A DNA stretch of 64,000 nt, from NCBI GenBank assembly GCA_029008875.1, contig JAQXJP010000035.1, positions 186,001-250,000 of the forward strand, given 5' to 3'. Shown one piece after another: positions 19,200 to 29,961 of the stretch. The notes below the pieces were generated by a model that saw only the letters and a program-made list of their open reading frames with translations, had not been told where the DNA came from and did no database searches. Made by a program: the position numbers and the translations under genes. Source of the stretch: Lachnospiraceae bacterium. Its GTDB lineage: Bacteria; Bacillota; Clostridia; Lachnospirales; Lachnospiraceae. The stretch's first letter is position 1, and every line of letters begins with the position of its first letter.

Positions 19200-20484
19200 G
19201 CACGCTTATCTCCTTGCCCAATTGAACTTCAATTATTTTAAGCTCCGTATCTGCAATGATGGTATGGCGGCATCCGGATTCAATCGTGACAACATCCCCG
19301 GCCTTTACCGGTTGTTCCATCCCATCAACAATGGTTTTTCCTTCGCCTTCGATAATTGTCCAGACTTCATCCCTATAGTCATGGGAATGATAATTCATTC
19401 GATGTCCGGCATTCAAAGTAATCTTAATGGTCAAGCTCTCATCTTCCACATCTATCACCCGAAAACTTCCCCATGATTTTTCCGCAAACATTATCTGTTG
19501 GTCCATTTCATCGACAAATGGCTTTATATAGCTTGATTGTTCCTTGTCGGAAACCAGAATTCCTTCCGGGCTCGCCGAAATAACAACATCCTTTAATCCC
19601 ATTGCCAAAATCGGAACCCCAATTTCATTGACAATGTGGACGTTGGAACAATTCTCGTTCATCTGAGCATCTCCGACAACCTTCTCGTCCATCGCTTCCG
19701 TTAATGTATTCCAGGTGCCCAAATCCTTCCATTGTCCGGAAAAACGCATTACCTGAATACTGGGCTCCTTCTCGACTACAGCATAATCAAAACTGATCTT
19801 TTCCAGCGTATCATATTTTGCATATAAATCCTGGTAGTCCGTAAAATCAATCATTTCATGGGCACGCTGCAATACATATTTCAATTTGTATGCAAACACA
19901 CCTCCGTTCCACAAAGCGCCCTTTTCAATATACTGTCTCGCTGTTTGCATATCCGGCTTCTCTTTAAATGACAAAACGGTACTTATTGCATCATCATTTT
20001 TGGGAATAATATAGCCATACTTTTCACTCGGATAAGTAGGTTCTATTCCCATAAGCACCAAATTGGCTTCCCCACGCCTTGCAATATCAGCCAAATCACT
20101 GAGTGCCTCAAAATAATCCATTTCGACGTACGGATCAACCGGACAAATCACAACCGGTTCCTCCGGGTCAACCTTTATCACATCAGTTAAGTATGCAGTT
20201 GCGAGAGCAATTGCCGGAAATGTATCCCTCCTGCATGGTTCCACTGAAATCCCTACATTTTCACCCAATTGGTTATGGATTGCAGAAACCTGGTTTTTTG
20301 ATGTTGCGATGGTAATGGTGGCATTCTCATCGACGGCGCGAATTTGTCTGTACATTCTTTGTACCATCGACTCGTAGTCTCCATTTTCATCTTTAAATAT
20401 TTTAATAAATTGCTTTGAGCGAATGTCATTGGAAAGGGGCCATAACCGCTTCCCGGAACCTCCGGATAATAATACAATGTTCAT
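19168..20484 (-). CDS. manC: Mannose-1-phosphate guanylyltransferase with C-terminal cupin
   Basis: MNIVLLSGGSGKRLWPLSNDIRSKQFIKIF; FKEKPD; C-terminal cupin YHSHDYRDEVWTIIEGEG. Confidence 0.92.
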   Translation of the reverse strand: MNIVLLSGGSGKRLWPLSNDIRSKQFIKIFKDENGDYESMVQRMYRQIRAVDENATITIATSKNQVSAIHNQLGENVGISVEPCRRDTFPAIALATAYLTDVIKVDPEEPVVICPVDPYVEMDYFEALSDLADIARRGEANLVLMGIEPTYPSEKYGYIIPKNDDAISTVLSFKEKPDMQTARQYIEKGALWNGGVFAYKLKYVLQRAHEMIDFTDYQDLYAKYDTLEKISFDYAVVEKEPSIQVMRFSGQWKDLGTWNTLTEAMDEKVVGDAQMNENCSNVHIVNEIGVPILAMGLKDVVISASPEGILVSDKEQSSYIKPFVDEMDQQIMFAEKSWGSFRVIDVEDESLTIKITLNAGHRMNYHSHDYRDEVWTIIEGEGKTIVDGMEQPVKAGDVVTIESGCRHTIIADTELKIIEVQLGKEISVHDKHKFELEE

Positions 20485-20497
20485 ATTTTCTCCTTTA

Positions 20498-22351
20498 TCA
20501 ATCATCATTCAGTGAATAGTTTACATAAACTCGCGAAAAATTTGGATTGTAATATGGATCCCCTTGTTTTAATATGTCAATCCATTTTGTTCGCATATAC
20601 TCGATTTCCCCTTGAAACCTCTCCAATTTTTCCGGCGTATCCTCTTGCCCTCTTGATTTCGATTCATAATGATACGCCTCAACAAAAGGGCAATACACTA
20701 TCAATTTTCCGAGTTCTCGCAGTTTCAGGCAAAAATCCACATCGTTGAACGCCACCTTTAGCTTTTCATCGAATCCCCCGACTTCTTCATATGCGCATTT
20801 GGAAACCATCAAACATGCCGCAGTTACAGCAGAATAGTTCATCTGTATGTTCGCCTTGTGCAAATATCCTCCCAACCCTCTGGGCAATCCGACAAACATA
20901 TTGGCGGCAATTCCTCGAACTTTTCCTCCTATTCCCACAACGATGCCTGCATGTTGCACCGTATTATCCGGATAATACAGTTTTGCCCCGACGGCCGCCA
21001 CATTTTTTCTCTGACAGTTCGCAACCATCTTTTGCATCCAGTCTTTTGTAAGAACCTCAATATCGTTGTTCAGTAGGATTAGATACTCTCCTTCTGCAAA
21101 TGACACGCCAAAATTATTGATCGCAGAATAATTAAACTCTCTCTCCCACACGACAACACGAATTTTTTGTCCGCCTCGGAGATTGCCTTCGTAAATCTTT
21201 ACCCCATTCTCAGTTATCGTGATTCTTGGAGCAATCTTTTCATAATAAGCAAACGTTTCCTCGCTGCTGTTATTTTCAACCACCACAACTTCATAATTTT
21301 CATATGAGGACTCTTCTATGGATTTCAAACACTTTTTAAGGCATTTCACTTCATCCTTATTCGGAATTACAATAGAAATCCGCGGATTCCCCTGGACCTC
21401 ATATGACACATTATAGAATCCCACCTGCTTTGTGGGCTCCACGGTTCCTTTCTCGTGCATACGAATGAGATGATCCTCTATTGCACGTTTTCCCGATTCT
21501 ATCGCACATATTTTGCTAAAAGGATTCTCTGCGGTCGAATTCGCATGGGTTCTCCAATGATACAGAATCTTTGGAACATGTCCGATTTTTTCAGCGTTCT
21601 CCGAACACCGAAAAATGAAATCATAATCTTGAGCTCCTTCGTATGAGGGCTCCAACTTACCAACCATTCTGCAGAGTTCCGCTCGAACAGCCAAAAAATG
21701 TGTCACATAATTATTTGAGCGTAACAAATCCTCATTGAATTCCGGTTTAAAATGGGGTTCGAAAAAAGCAGTTCCGCTCTCGTCGACCTTATCCTCGTCC
21801 GAATATATCATGTCATACCCATCCCGCACTAATAAGGCCACCTCATACAGCGCATTTTCCGCAAGCATATCATCGTGGTCAAGAAAAGAGATCACCTCTC
21901 CCTCACACAATGAGATCCCTTCGTTCGTATTTTTTGAGATTCCTCCGTTTTCTTTCAACTTGACATACACAATTCGTGCATCGGAATAATATTGAATTAC
22001 CGACATTGCACGATCGTTGTCGCTCGCATCCGCCAAACATAATTGCCAGTTTTCATAGGATTGCTTCAAAACAGATTCAATCATCTGTTTTAAAAACAAT
22101 TCCGGTGTGTTATACAGTGGAACCACAATGCTAATCATTGGCTTCCAATCCCAGGAACGACTGATTATCCTTTGTTTCGTCAATTCATTCTCTGAAACAG
22201 TATGTTTCTCTCTCCATTCGTCATACGATACCAACTCCCGCTGTTTTTTCTCTCTAATCCGTATGCAAAATTCGCGAAACCCATAATGTTTCCAGTAACG
22301 AAATCCTTTAACTATAATGTTTGACGTTATTTTCATCAAAATCTCCCTCAC
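20498..22351 (-). CDS. Glycosyltransferase family 2, two GT-A-like segments
   Basis: ISIVVPLYNTPELFLKQMIESVLKQSYENWQLCLADASDND; second segment ISIVIPNKDEVKCLKKCLKSI. Confidence 0.9.
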   Translation of the reverse strand: MREILMKITSNIIVKGFRYWKHYGFREFCIRIREKKQRELVSYDEWREKHTVSENELTKQRIISRSWDWKPMISIVVPLYNTPELFLKQMIESVLKQSYENWQLCLADASDNDRAMSVIQYYSDARIVYVKLKENGGISKNTNEGISLCEGEVISFLDHDDMLAENALYEVALLVRDGYDMIYSDEDKVDESGTAFFEPHFKPEFNEDLLRSNNYVTHFLAVRAELCRMVGKLEPSYEGAQDYDFIFRCSENAEKIGHVPKILYHWRTHANSTAENPFSKICAIESGKRAIEDHLIRMHEKGTVEPTKQVGFYNVSYEVQGNPRISIVIPNKDEVKCLKKCLKSIEESSYENYEVVVVENNSSEETFAYYEKIAPRITITENGVKIYEGNLRGGQKIRVVVWEREFNYSAINNFGVSFAEGEYLILLNNDIEVLTKDWMQKMVANCQRKNVAAVGAKLYYPDNTVQHAGIVVGIGGKVRGIAANMFVGLPRGLGGYLHKANIQMNYSAVTAACLMVSKCAYEEVGGFDEKLKVAFNDVDFCLKLRELGKLIVYCPFVEAYHYESKSRGQEDTPEKLERFQGEIEYMRTKWIDILKQGDPYYNPNFSRVYVNYSLNDD

Positions 22352-24771
22352 ACACGCAAAGAAAAGTCCGAACTATTCAAAGTAAGATTTACGTTATAAT
22401 ACGGATCCCCTTTTTCAATATATTCTCCCCATTTCTCGTTGAACAGTGCCATTTCCCCATGAAATCTCTCTATTTTCTCGGGGGTGTCCTCCATGCCGCG
22501 AGACTTCGATTCGTAATGGTATAATTCCGCGTATGGATTATAAACAATAAGCTTTCCGGTAGAAATAATCTTCATGCAAAAATCAATATCGTTGAATGCC
22601 ACCTTCAAATCTTCCGATAATCCCCCCACTTCGTCGAAGACCTGACGCTTTGTCATTAGGCAGGCAGCCGTAACTGCCGAATAATTCTGTGCACATATTA
22701 TTCTTCCGAAATAGCCAATATCATACCTCGACTTCCCGATGAATGTATGACCGGCAATTCCTCCAAATCCCATGACCACTCCGGCATGCTGAATAGTGTC
22801 ATCCTCATAATACAGACGTGCCCCAACCGCCCCGACATCATCGCGCATACAATAACCAAGCAGTTCCTCAAGACATGTGGGATAAATCATTTCCGTATCA
22901 TTATTCAGCAGCAGCAAATATTCGCCCTTGGCATATTTCGCACCGAAGTTATTGATTTTGGAAAAATTGAAATCTCCCTCGAAGTACACAACATGAATAT
23001 GATCACTTTCAATTCCTTTATAATAGTCAAACGTCTCCTGCTCTGTACTGTTGTTCTCCACAATAACAATCTCGTAATTTGTGTATTGCTGTTGCTCAAT
23101 AGATTGCAGACACTTTTTCAAATCCTCGACGTGATCCTTATTGGGGATGATAATTGAAACAAGCGGTTTCTCCGGCCACTCAAACCGGGTCCGATACATC
23201 CCGTAAAACTCGCTATGCTCAACCTTTGCAGGAACCCCTATCCGCGAATAATGGGCCTCCACAGCTCTACGTCCCGCCTCAAATGCATATCTCTTACTTT
23301 CAGGATTCTCTGCCGTTGAATCCGTATGGCATCTCCAATGGTACAAAATCTTTGGAATATGATGTATGTGATTGGCAGCCTCAAAACACCTCAATATAAA
23401 ATCGTAATCCTGTGCTCCGTCAAAAGAAGGATCCTGTCCCTGAACAATGTTCAGAATTGCTCGGGACACACCAAATAAATGGCAAACATAATTCAAGCTA
23501 CACAAAAGATCAATGTTTGCATCTGACTTAAAATGAGGATCAAAGAAACGTTTTCCGTCCATGCTGACTTTATCCTCATCCGTATAAATCACATCGATAG
23601 TCGAATCTTTGCTCAAGGCATCTGCGAATTCATACAAAGCGTTTGCCGGCACCAGATCGTCGTGATCCGCCAACAAAATATATTGTCCTGTAGCCATTTC
23701 CAAGGCCGCATTTGTATTTCCCGCTATTCCCCGGTTCTCAGGCAAAATTCTATATTTTATTCTTTTATCTTTTTGGGAGTAACTTTCCAATATAGAGCGG
23801 AGAGGAGAATCATCCCCGGATCCATCTGCCAAACACAATTCCCAATTTGAATAAGTTTGGTTGCGAAAAGACTCCACCATTGCTGTCAAAAATTTCGGAT
23901 TCGTATGAAACAGTGGAACCGCAATGGAAAACAGAATGTTCTGTTCGAATTCCGTCTCTCTTTGCCTACTCAATTCCTCCCTGGTTATCTCATGCTCGCT
24001 CCTCCATAAAGCGTATGGTTCGGGAGCCATTTTGACACGAAGCTTCTGTATGGTTTCCATCGCGCCGTACTTTTTCAGATACCGAATCCCCTTGTCAATA
24101 TTTTTCCATCTCCAAACCCTTTGATCATCCCGGTTGTCCGACATAGAAACCGCATAATCCGCTTTTTTATGGCCGGAACGCAATTGCAATTTTAACCCGC
24201 GGATATTTCCATCTGTCCACGGAACACTGATTTTAAATCCACATGGATAGCCGGACTCCATCTCAAAAAAAACATTCTCCACATCTCTTCGAGGGAAAGA
24301 GTTTATTTCATAGTCAATTGCCTTTCCATTTTTGGATAAACCAAAGTCAACCCTTTGATCTGAAACAGCCCAGCCGCTGATTTCAACTTTTCCATCATAC
24401 GCCCTAACGTTTTCGATATGATAGTCGACCCTTTGGCTTTTCTTACACAAATATTTTGCAGTAAATACCCTTACATTCTCCTGTGTATCACCAATTCTAC
24501 ACGCGAAAAAAAGCTTCCCCCCATCTTGCCAATCAGCCGGAAGCCTCACTATTCCTTCAATTTCCTCATTAATTTCATACCGTTCCCCGATATGTTTTTG
24601 GCGAATATCAACGCCTTTTTTTACTTTGATATCGCATTCCAATTCCGTGCGTTCCCACAAAACAACCAATTTTGCGTCGGAATTAACCATCGGCAAAAAC
24701 CAGCCGGAAAAAACGATTGTATCCGGCTGCGTCAAGTGGAACCGCACTCTCTCTAAAATGAAATTTTCCAT
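22348..24771 (-). CDS. Glycosyltransferase family 2 with N-terminal extension (paralog of the adjacent gene)
   Basis: FSIAVPLFHTNPKFLTAMVESFRNQTYSNWELCLADGSGDD; VSIIIPNKDHVEDLKKCLQSIE; the C-terminus closely matches 20498..22351. Confidence 0.9.
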   Translation of the reverse strand: MENFILERVRFHLTQPDTIVFSGWFLPMVNSDAKLVVLWERTELECDIKVKKGVDIRQKHIGERYEINEEIEGIVRLPADWQDGGKLFFACRIGDTQENVRVFTAKYLCKKSQRVDYHIENVRAYDGKVEISGWAVSDQRVDFGLSKNGKAIDYEINSFPRRDVENVFFEMESGYPCGFKISVPWTDGNIRGLKLQLRSGHKKADYAVSMSDNRDDQRVWRWKNIDKGIRYLKKYGAMETIQKLRVKMAPEPYALWRSEHEITREELSRQRETEFEQNILFSIAVPLFHTNPKFLTAMVESFRNQTYSNWELCLADGSGDDSPLRSILESYSQKDKRIKYRILPENRGIAGNTNAALEMATGQYILLADHDDLVPANALYEFADALSKDSTIDVIYTDEDKVSMDGKRFFDPHFKSDANIDLLCSLNYVCHLFGVSRAILNIVQGQDPSFDGAQDYDFILRCFEAANHIHHIPKILYHWRCHTDSTAENPESKRYAFEAGRRAVEAHYSRIGVPAKVEHSEFYGMYRTRFEWPEKPLVSIIIPNKDHVEDLKKCLQSIEQQQYTNYEIVIVENNSTEQETFDYYKGIESDHIHVVYFEGDFNFSKINNFGAKYAKGEYLLLLNNDTEMIYPTCLEELLGYCMRDDVGAVGARLYYEDDTIQHAGVVMGFGGIAGHTFIGKSRYDIGYFGRIICAQNYSAVTAACLMTKRQVFDEVGGLSEDLKVAFNDIDFCMKIISTGKLIVYNPYAELYHYESKSRGMEDTPEKIERFHGEMALFNEKWGEYIEKGDPYYNVNLTLNSSDFSLRV

Positions 24772-24773
24772 AT

Positions 24774-25718
24774 CTATCGTTCTGCTCTCATGGGATTATT
24801 CAAAAAGTCTTCATACGCCATTCTGATTCCATCTTCGAGTTCTGTCATATACGACCACCCTAATGATTTGGCCTTTGAGACATCCAACAGTTTTCGCGGA
24901 GTCCCATTCGGTTTCGAGGTATCCCAGTTGATTTTTCCGGTATATCCCACAACCTTTGCAACCAATTCCGTGAGTTCTTTGATAGACAATTCTTTCCCTG
25001 TTCCTGCGTTAACGGTTTCATCACCGCTATAATGATTCATCAGAAAAACGCACAAATTTGCCAAATCATCCACATACAAGAATTCTCTTAACGGCGACCC
25101 ATCTCCCCAACAAGTCACTTCCGCCAAGCCCTGTTCTTTCGCCTCGTGGAATCTTCGAATCAAAGCCGGAAGAACATGACTATGGGTTGGATGGTAATTA
25201 TCATTCGGCCCATACAGGTTTGTCGGCATAACCGAGATAAAATCGGTTTGGTATTGCTTATTTAAAAATTCACAATACTTTAATCCACTGATTTTGGCCA
25301 GTGCATATGCCTCGTTCGTCTTCTCCAATTCGCTGGTGAGCAAGCAAGACTCTTTCATTGGTTGCGGAGCCATACGTGGATAAATACAGGACGACCCCAA
25401 AAACTCCAATTTTTTACATCCATTTTTCCAGGCGGCATGAATGACATTCATCTCGAGCATCATATTGTAGTACATAAAATCCGCCAACGCCTCTTGATTG
25501 GCCACGATTCCGCCCACCTTCGCCGCGGCCAAAAAGACATATTCCGGCTTTTCCTTTGCAAAAAACGCTTCCACATCAGCCTGTCTACACAAATCAAGTT
25601 CGGCATGGGTCCGTGTAACAATATTCGTATAGCCCTGTCGATGTAATTCTCTTACAATGGCCGAACCGACCATCCCTCGATGCCCTGCAACGTAAATCTT
25701 CGCATTCTTTTCCATCAT
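24774..25718 (-). CDS. fcl: GDP-L-fucose synthase
   Basis: [48 protein letters not shown]. Confidence 0.96.
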   Translation of the reverse strand: MMEKNAKIYVAGHRGMVGSAIVRELHRQGYTNIVTRTHAELDLCRQADVEAFFAKEKPEYVFLAAAKVGGIVANQEALADFMYYNMMLEMNVIHAAWKNGCKKLEFLGSSCIYPRMAPQPMKESCLLTSELEKTNEAYALAKISGLKYCEFLNKQYQTDFISVMPTNLYGPNDNYHPTHSHVLPALIRRFHEAKEQGLAEVTCWGDGSPLREFLYVDDLANLCVFLMNHYSGDETVNAGTGKELSIKELTELVAKVVGYTGKINWDTSKPNGTPRKLLDVSKAKSLGWSYMTELEDGIRMAYEDFLNNPMRAER

Positions 25719-25736
25719 ACCGTTAACACTCCATCG

Positions 25737-26786
25737 TTATTCTTTAGATACAAGTTCCATATCAGATCTAACCATTATTTTTACTAACTCTTCAAATGAA
25801 GTCTTGGTAGGGTTCCAACCCAATTCCGTCTTTGCTTTTGTCGGATCTCCCCACAAATTAACTACATCCGTCGGTCTGTAAAACTCCGGTGACACCTCAA
25901 TCACAACCTCGCCGGTTGCTTTATTGATTCCAACCTCCGACATTCCCTCACCCTTGAATTCCAACTCGATGCCGGCTTCGCGAAAAGCATACTCGCAAAA
26001 TTCTCTTACCGAATGCTGCTCCCCTGTCGCAATCACATAATCATCCGGAACATCATTTTGCAGAATCAGCCACATGCATTCAACATAGTCCTTCGCATAT
26101 CCCCAATCTCGCAGAGATGATAAATTTCCCAGATACAATTTGTCCTGTTTCCCCTGCGCAATCCTTGCCGCTGCCAAGGAAATTTTCCTTGTCACAAAGG
26201 TTTCCCCTCTTCTTTCCGATTCATGATTGAACAGGATACCTGAACAACAGAACATTCCATATGCTTCTCTGTATTCCTTCACAATCCAGTAACCATATTG
26301 CTTTGCTACCGCATAAGGGCTATATGGGTGGAATGGAGTTGTCTCTCTCTGCGGCACCTCCTCCACCTTTCCGAACAATTCAGAGGTTGATGCCTGATAA
26401 ATGCGGCACTTCTTTTCCAAACCGCACACGCGCACCGCTTCAAGGACTCTCAGCACGCCCGTTGCAACCACATCCGCTGTATATTCCGGCACATCAAAAC
26501 TCACCTGTACATGTGACTGTGCAGCCAAATTATATATTTCATCAGGCATAACCGCGGAAATAATCTTGACCAAGCTCATGGAATCAGCCAAATCTCCATA
26601 ATGAAGATGAAAATTAGGGTTGCCATTTAAATGATCGATACGTTCTCTTTTTTCAACAGAAGATCTACGAACCATACCATGGACATCATATCCTTTCTCC
26701 AACAGCAATTCCGCCAAATAACTTCCATCCTGGCCGGTCACACCGGTAATTAATGCTTTTTTCATTTCAAAATTCTCCTTATACAT
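25737..26786 (-). CDS. gmd: GDP-mannose 4,6-dehydratase
   Basis: [64 protein letters not shown]. Confidence 0.98.
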   Translation of the reverse strand: MYKENFEMKKALITGVTGQDGSYLAELLLEKGYDVHGMVRRSSVEKRERIDHLNGNPNFHLHYGDLADSMSLVKIISAVMPDEIYNLAAQSHVQVSFDVPEYTADVVATGVLRVLEAVRVCGLEKKCRIYQASTSELFGKVEEVPQRETTPFHPYSPYAVAKQYGYWIVKEYREAYGMFCCSGILFNHESERRGETFVTRKISLAAARIAQGKQDKLYLGNLSSLRDWGYAKDYVECMWLILQNDVPDDYVIATGEQHSVREFCEYAFREAGIELEFKGEGMSEVGINKATGEVVIEVSPEFYRPTDVVNLWGDPTKAKTELGWNPTKTSFEELVKIMVRSDMELVSKE

Positions 26787-26866
26787 GTGAACATTTTTAT
26801 TAAGGATAAATCATATTTATCTCTTTTTCAATTGAATATATTGCCCAAAAATAGTATTATATTGCT

Positions 26867-27739
26867 ATGCAAAAACTATATTTTGAAAACTATACAACTT
26901 CAGAAGTCACACAAACTCGCCGCATTATCTGCACGCCCTCGGATTATGTCAGAAAACATTTCTTCTACACCCAGGAGGTCGGGTACCTAAAAAGCAAGAA
27001 ACCCCATTTGAGTCGTCGAGAAGGCCTAAACTCCTTCCTGTTCATTGTTGTCCTCTCCGGAAGTGGCGAGTTCACATATAACAATACCATCTACCAGGCG
27101 CATGCAAATGATTGCATTTTCCTGGATTGTCAGAATCCCTACTCCCATATAAGTACTCCTGACGATCCTTGGGAGCTACTTTGGATGCATTTCAATGGTC
27201 CGGAAGCGAAGGCGTACTACCAGTACTTCTGCAACCAAAGCCCTTGGCATTTCACCCAGCCCGACACATCCAATTTCGTAGCCGGACTTGAAAAGATTTT
27301 ATCATTACAGGAAAGCCATCCGGATAATTCCGATATCCTTGTGGCCAATGAAATTGTCAACATTCTCACTTTGGCCTGCACGCACCATGATAACAATAAT
27401 ATTGCCCATGCGGTCAATCCAAAGCTGCACGCAATCATCGAATATATCGACAACCACTTTACAGAACAATTGACGCTCGATTCGCTATCCGCCAAATTCT
27501 TTATCAGCAAATATCACATGTGCCGTGAATTCAAAAAAGAATATGGCACTACCATCGTCGTTTACATATTGACCAAGAGAATCACATACGCCAAGGAGCT
27601 CTTGCGATACGACAATTTGCCCATCGAGCAAATCGCAGTCCGCGCAGGGATAAAGGATGCAAGTTATTTTAATAAAGTTTTTCGAAATTTGGAAGGCTGC
27701 ACAGCTTCTGAATACCGCAAACTGTGGCTAAGTGAGTAA
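26867..27739 (+). CDS. AraC-family transcriptional regulator (cupin + HTH)
   Basis: C-terminal IIEYIDNHFTEQLTLDSLSAKFFISKYHMCREFKKEYG...QIAVRAGIKDASYFNKVFRNLEG. Confidence 0.92.
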   Translation: MQKLYFENYTTSEVTQTRRIICTPSDYVRKHFFYTQEVGYLKSKKPHLSRREGLNSFLFIVVLSGSGEFTYNNTIYQAHANDCIFLDCQNPYSHISTPDDPWELLWMHFNGPEAKAYYQYFCNQSPWHFTQPDTSNFVAGLEKILSLQESHPDNSDILVANEIVNILTLACTHHDNNNIAHAVNPKLHAIIEYIDNHFTEQLTLDSLSAKFFISKYHMCREFKKEYGTTIVVYILTKRITYAKELLRYDNLPIEQIAVRAGIKDASYFNKVFRNLEGCTASEYRKLWLSE

Positions 27740-28708
27740 TCAAATCAAAGAGATCAGCCAATACATTGGCCACCCAAGCCCTATCTTTATCATGTGCATG
27801 GTAACACTCACCCCCCACTTTATCTTGGAATTGGGGCCCACCATTCCGATTACCCGATAATAGGGATTTTTGCGATAATTTGGGAACTTTTCATTCAAAT
27901 CCTCGCGAAAGAACGTATATTTTTCCCTCATAAGTCTTGGTTTGCAGCCATGCCCATATGTGATTAGTGCATTTACCATATTTGCGACATAGGCATATTC
28001 CACCATCTGTTGCTTTTTCGTATCCAAAACATCAATAGGATACTTTTCCAATATTTTTCCAAACATTACGGAAACATAACGCTCATGCTTGCCATCATAG
28101 TTAAGCGATTGAGTTGTAGATTGCTGGTTCAGATAATAATAATAGCCAAAATAGTGGATGAACTTCGTTTTTGCATTGCAGCAAAACAGTGCCAGCGTAA
28201 AGTAAATATCCTCTCCAACCCGCACTTCGGAAAAATCAATCCCGTGCTCCAGCAAGAACGCCTTGCGATACATCTTACAGCAGGCAACCGGATAGCACAC
28301 CAGCGTCCATGGACTCTCAATCACATCATGCACCACCAGTTTACCTTCCACATCCTTTGTGTACCCGGCAATCACCATATCATAATCCGCATACTTCAAG
28401 AAAGTTTCAATATAGTCTCTGGCCACATAGTCATCACTATCCACAAACAATATATAATCGCCTTGCGCTATCTCCACCGCCCGCATGCGGCTCCGACCCT
28501 GCCCCATGTTTTCCTCATTTTCCAGAACTTTCATCTTGGATGAATACTTATTTTCGTATTCTTCCAGAATGTCCTGGCAACCATCCGGGCTACAATCATT
28601 CACGCAAATAATCTCATAGTCATCTATCGTCTGATCTAACACACTATCCAGGCATCTTTTCAGATACTTCTCCACATTATACACAGGAATGATGATCGTC
28701 GCTCTCAT
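27740..28708 (-). CDS. Glycosyltransferase family 2
   Basis: MRATIIIPVYNVEKYLKRCLDSVLDQTIDDYEIICVNDCSPDG. Confidence 0.93.
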   Translation of the reverse strand: MRATIIIPVYNVEKYLKRCLDSVLDQTIDDYEIICVNDCSPDGCQDILEEYENKYSSKMKVLENEENMGQGRSRMRAVEIAQGDYILFVDSDDYVARDYIETFLKYADYDMVIAGYTKDVEGKLVVHDVIESPWTLVCYPVACCKMYRKAFLLEHGIDFSEVRVGEDIYFTLALFCCNAKTKFIHYFGYYYYLNQQSTTQSLNYDGKHERYVSVMFGKILEKYPIDVLDTKKQQMVEYAYVANMVNALITYGHGCKPRLMREKYTFFREDLNEKFPNYRKNPYYRVIGMVGPNSKIKWGVSVTMHMIKIGLGWPMYWLISLI

Positions 28709-29910
28709 CTCCTAGCCTCCCGTTCGCAAATTGCGATTAAAAACAACGCCAAAATCGAAAGTGAAATTATCTGTACGATACTTACTCCGTTCGCCCCGAA
28801 TCCGGAGATAATGGGATAGGTTATTATAACACAAATCACAAAATCTGCCAAAATTGCAATCAGCAATGCCTTTATTTTTCGAAGGAGAATCACAATTGCA
28901 GAAATAATCCATACAATGCCTGTCAAAAGTGCAGTAAACACTATTGGCATGAACAAATAATAATAATCAAGTATGGATTCTCCCAGCAAAAGTCGAAGTC
29001 CCCATCTTCCCAGCAACATTGCCCCGACAGAAACCACGACGCCAAAAATCCCCAAAAACATATATACCTTGTGCAACAATTTGCGGAAAACATCTATCTT
29101 CCCATCGTTGTAAATCTGTGAAAATTTGGGTAGAAACGGACTAAACACCACAGATGCGAACAACTGTACCACCAAAACCGGCGATGCAATAGTGGAATAA
29201 ATCCCCAAAGTTTCCGTGTCATAGCACAGCTTCAGAACATCTTTGGGAATCAAATTTTCCAAACTCAGCAAAAATGAGAAAATAACCAGCGGGACACACT
29301 TTTTTAATAATTCAACAATCTCTCTTTCTTTCAGATTTATTTTGATTGCTTCCAATTTTCCGGTCTGTTTCCAGTCAAAGCAGACAACGACAAGGAAATT
29401 CATTCCCGCCATGAGAAACAATATCAGCCAAAGATTATCAACAAGTAACAGGCCAAAAGAAAACACGCCCACCGTTATTATTCCACGGAGGATGTAGGAA
29501 ATTCCGATAAGATTGTAACGATCATGCTTCTGGTTTACCCCGTGTAATACATCGGCCATTGCCTCCGCAACTCTCAAAAACATAAAGGCATCAATACATA
29601 ACATCTGATATGTAGAATTCCCAAATACAGCACAAAAAGCACACACTGTAAAGGCTATTCCACAAGTCCAGATTCTGCTACTCACATACTGTGTCGTCGC
29701 AAACTCCCCCCGAACATCGGATACCTGAAAATTGCGCATACTGAACAATGAAATTGCAGAGAAACTGCTGCTCATTGTCATAGCAAGAGACAGATATCCT
29801 GCATCCTCGTAAGAAGCCACATATACCACAATAATTGTAATTACCCATTGGCACATGCTATAGAAAATGCTGCCAACAGTATTCCATAACAAATTCTTCC
29901 TTATATCCAT
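28705..29910 (-). CDS. Polysaccharide flippase/oligosaccharide transporter-like (Wzx-type) membrane protein
   Basis: About 12 hydrophobic segments, N-terminal MDIRKNLLWNTVGSIFYSMCQWVITIIV, genomic context. Confidence 0.8.
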   Translation of the reverse strand: MDIRKNLLWNTVGSIFYSMCQWVITIIVVYVASYEDAGYLSLAMTMSSSFSAISLFSMRNFQVSDVRGEFATTQYVSSRIWTCGIAFTVCAFCAVFGNSTYQMLCIDAFMFLRVAEAMADVLHGVNQKHDRYNLIGISYILRGIITVGVFSFGLLLVDNLWLILFLMAGMNFLVVVCFDWKQTGKLEAIKINLKEREIVELLKKCVPLVIFSFLLSLENLIPKDVLKLCYDTETLGIYSTIASPVLVVQLFASVVFSPFLPKFSQIYNDGKIDVFRKLLHKVYMFLGIFGVVVSVGAMLLGRWGLRLLLGESILDYYYLFMPIVFTALLTGIVWIISAIVILLRKIKALLIAILADFVICVIITYPIISGFGANGVSIVQIISLSILALFLIAICEREARR

Positions 29911-29961
29911 ATCTCCATTCCTCTAAGCTTTCTGTTTACGGAAGCCGTATTCTCCCGGCTA

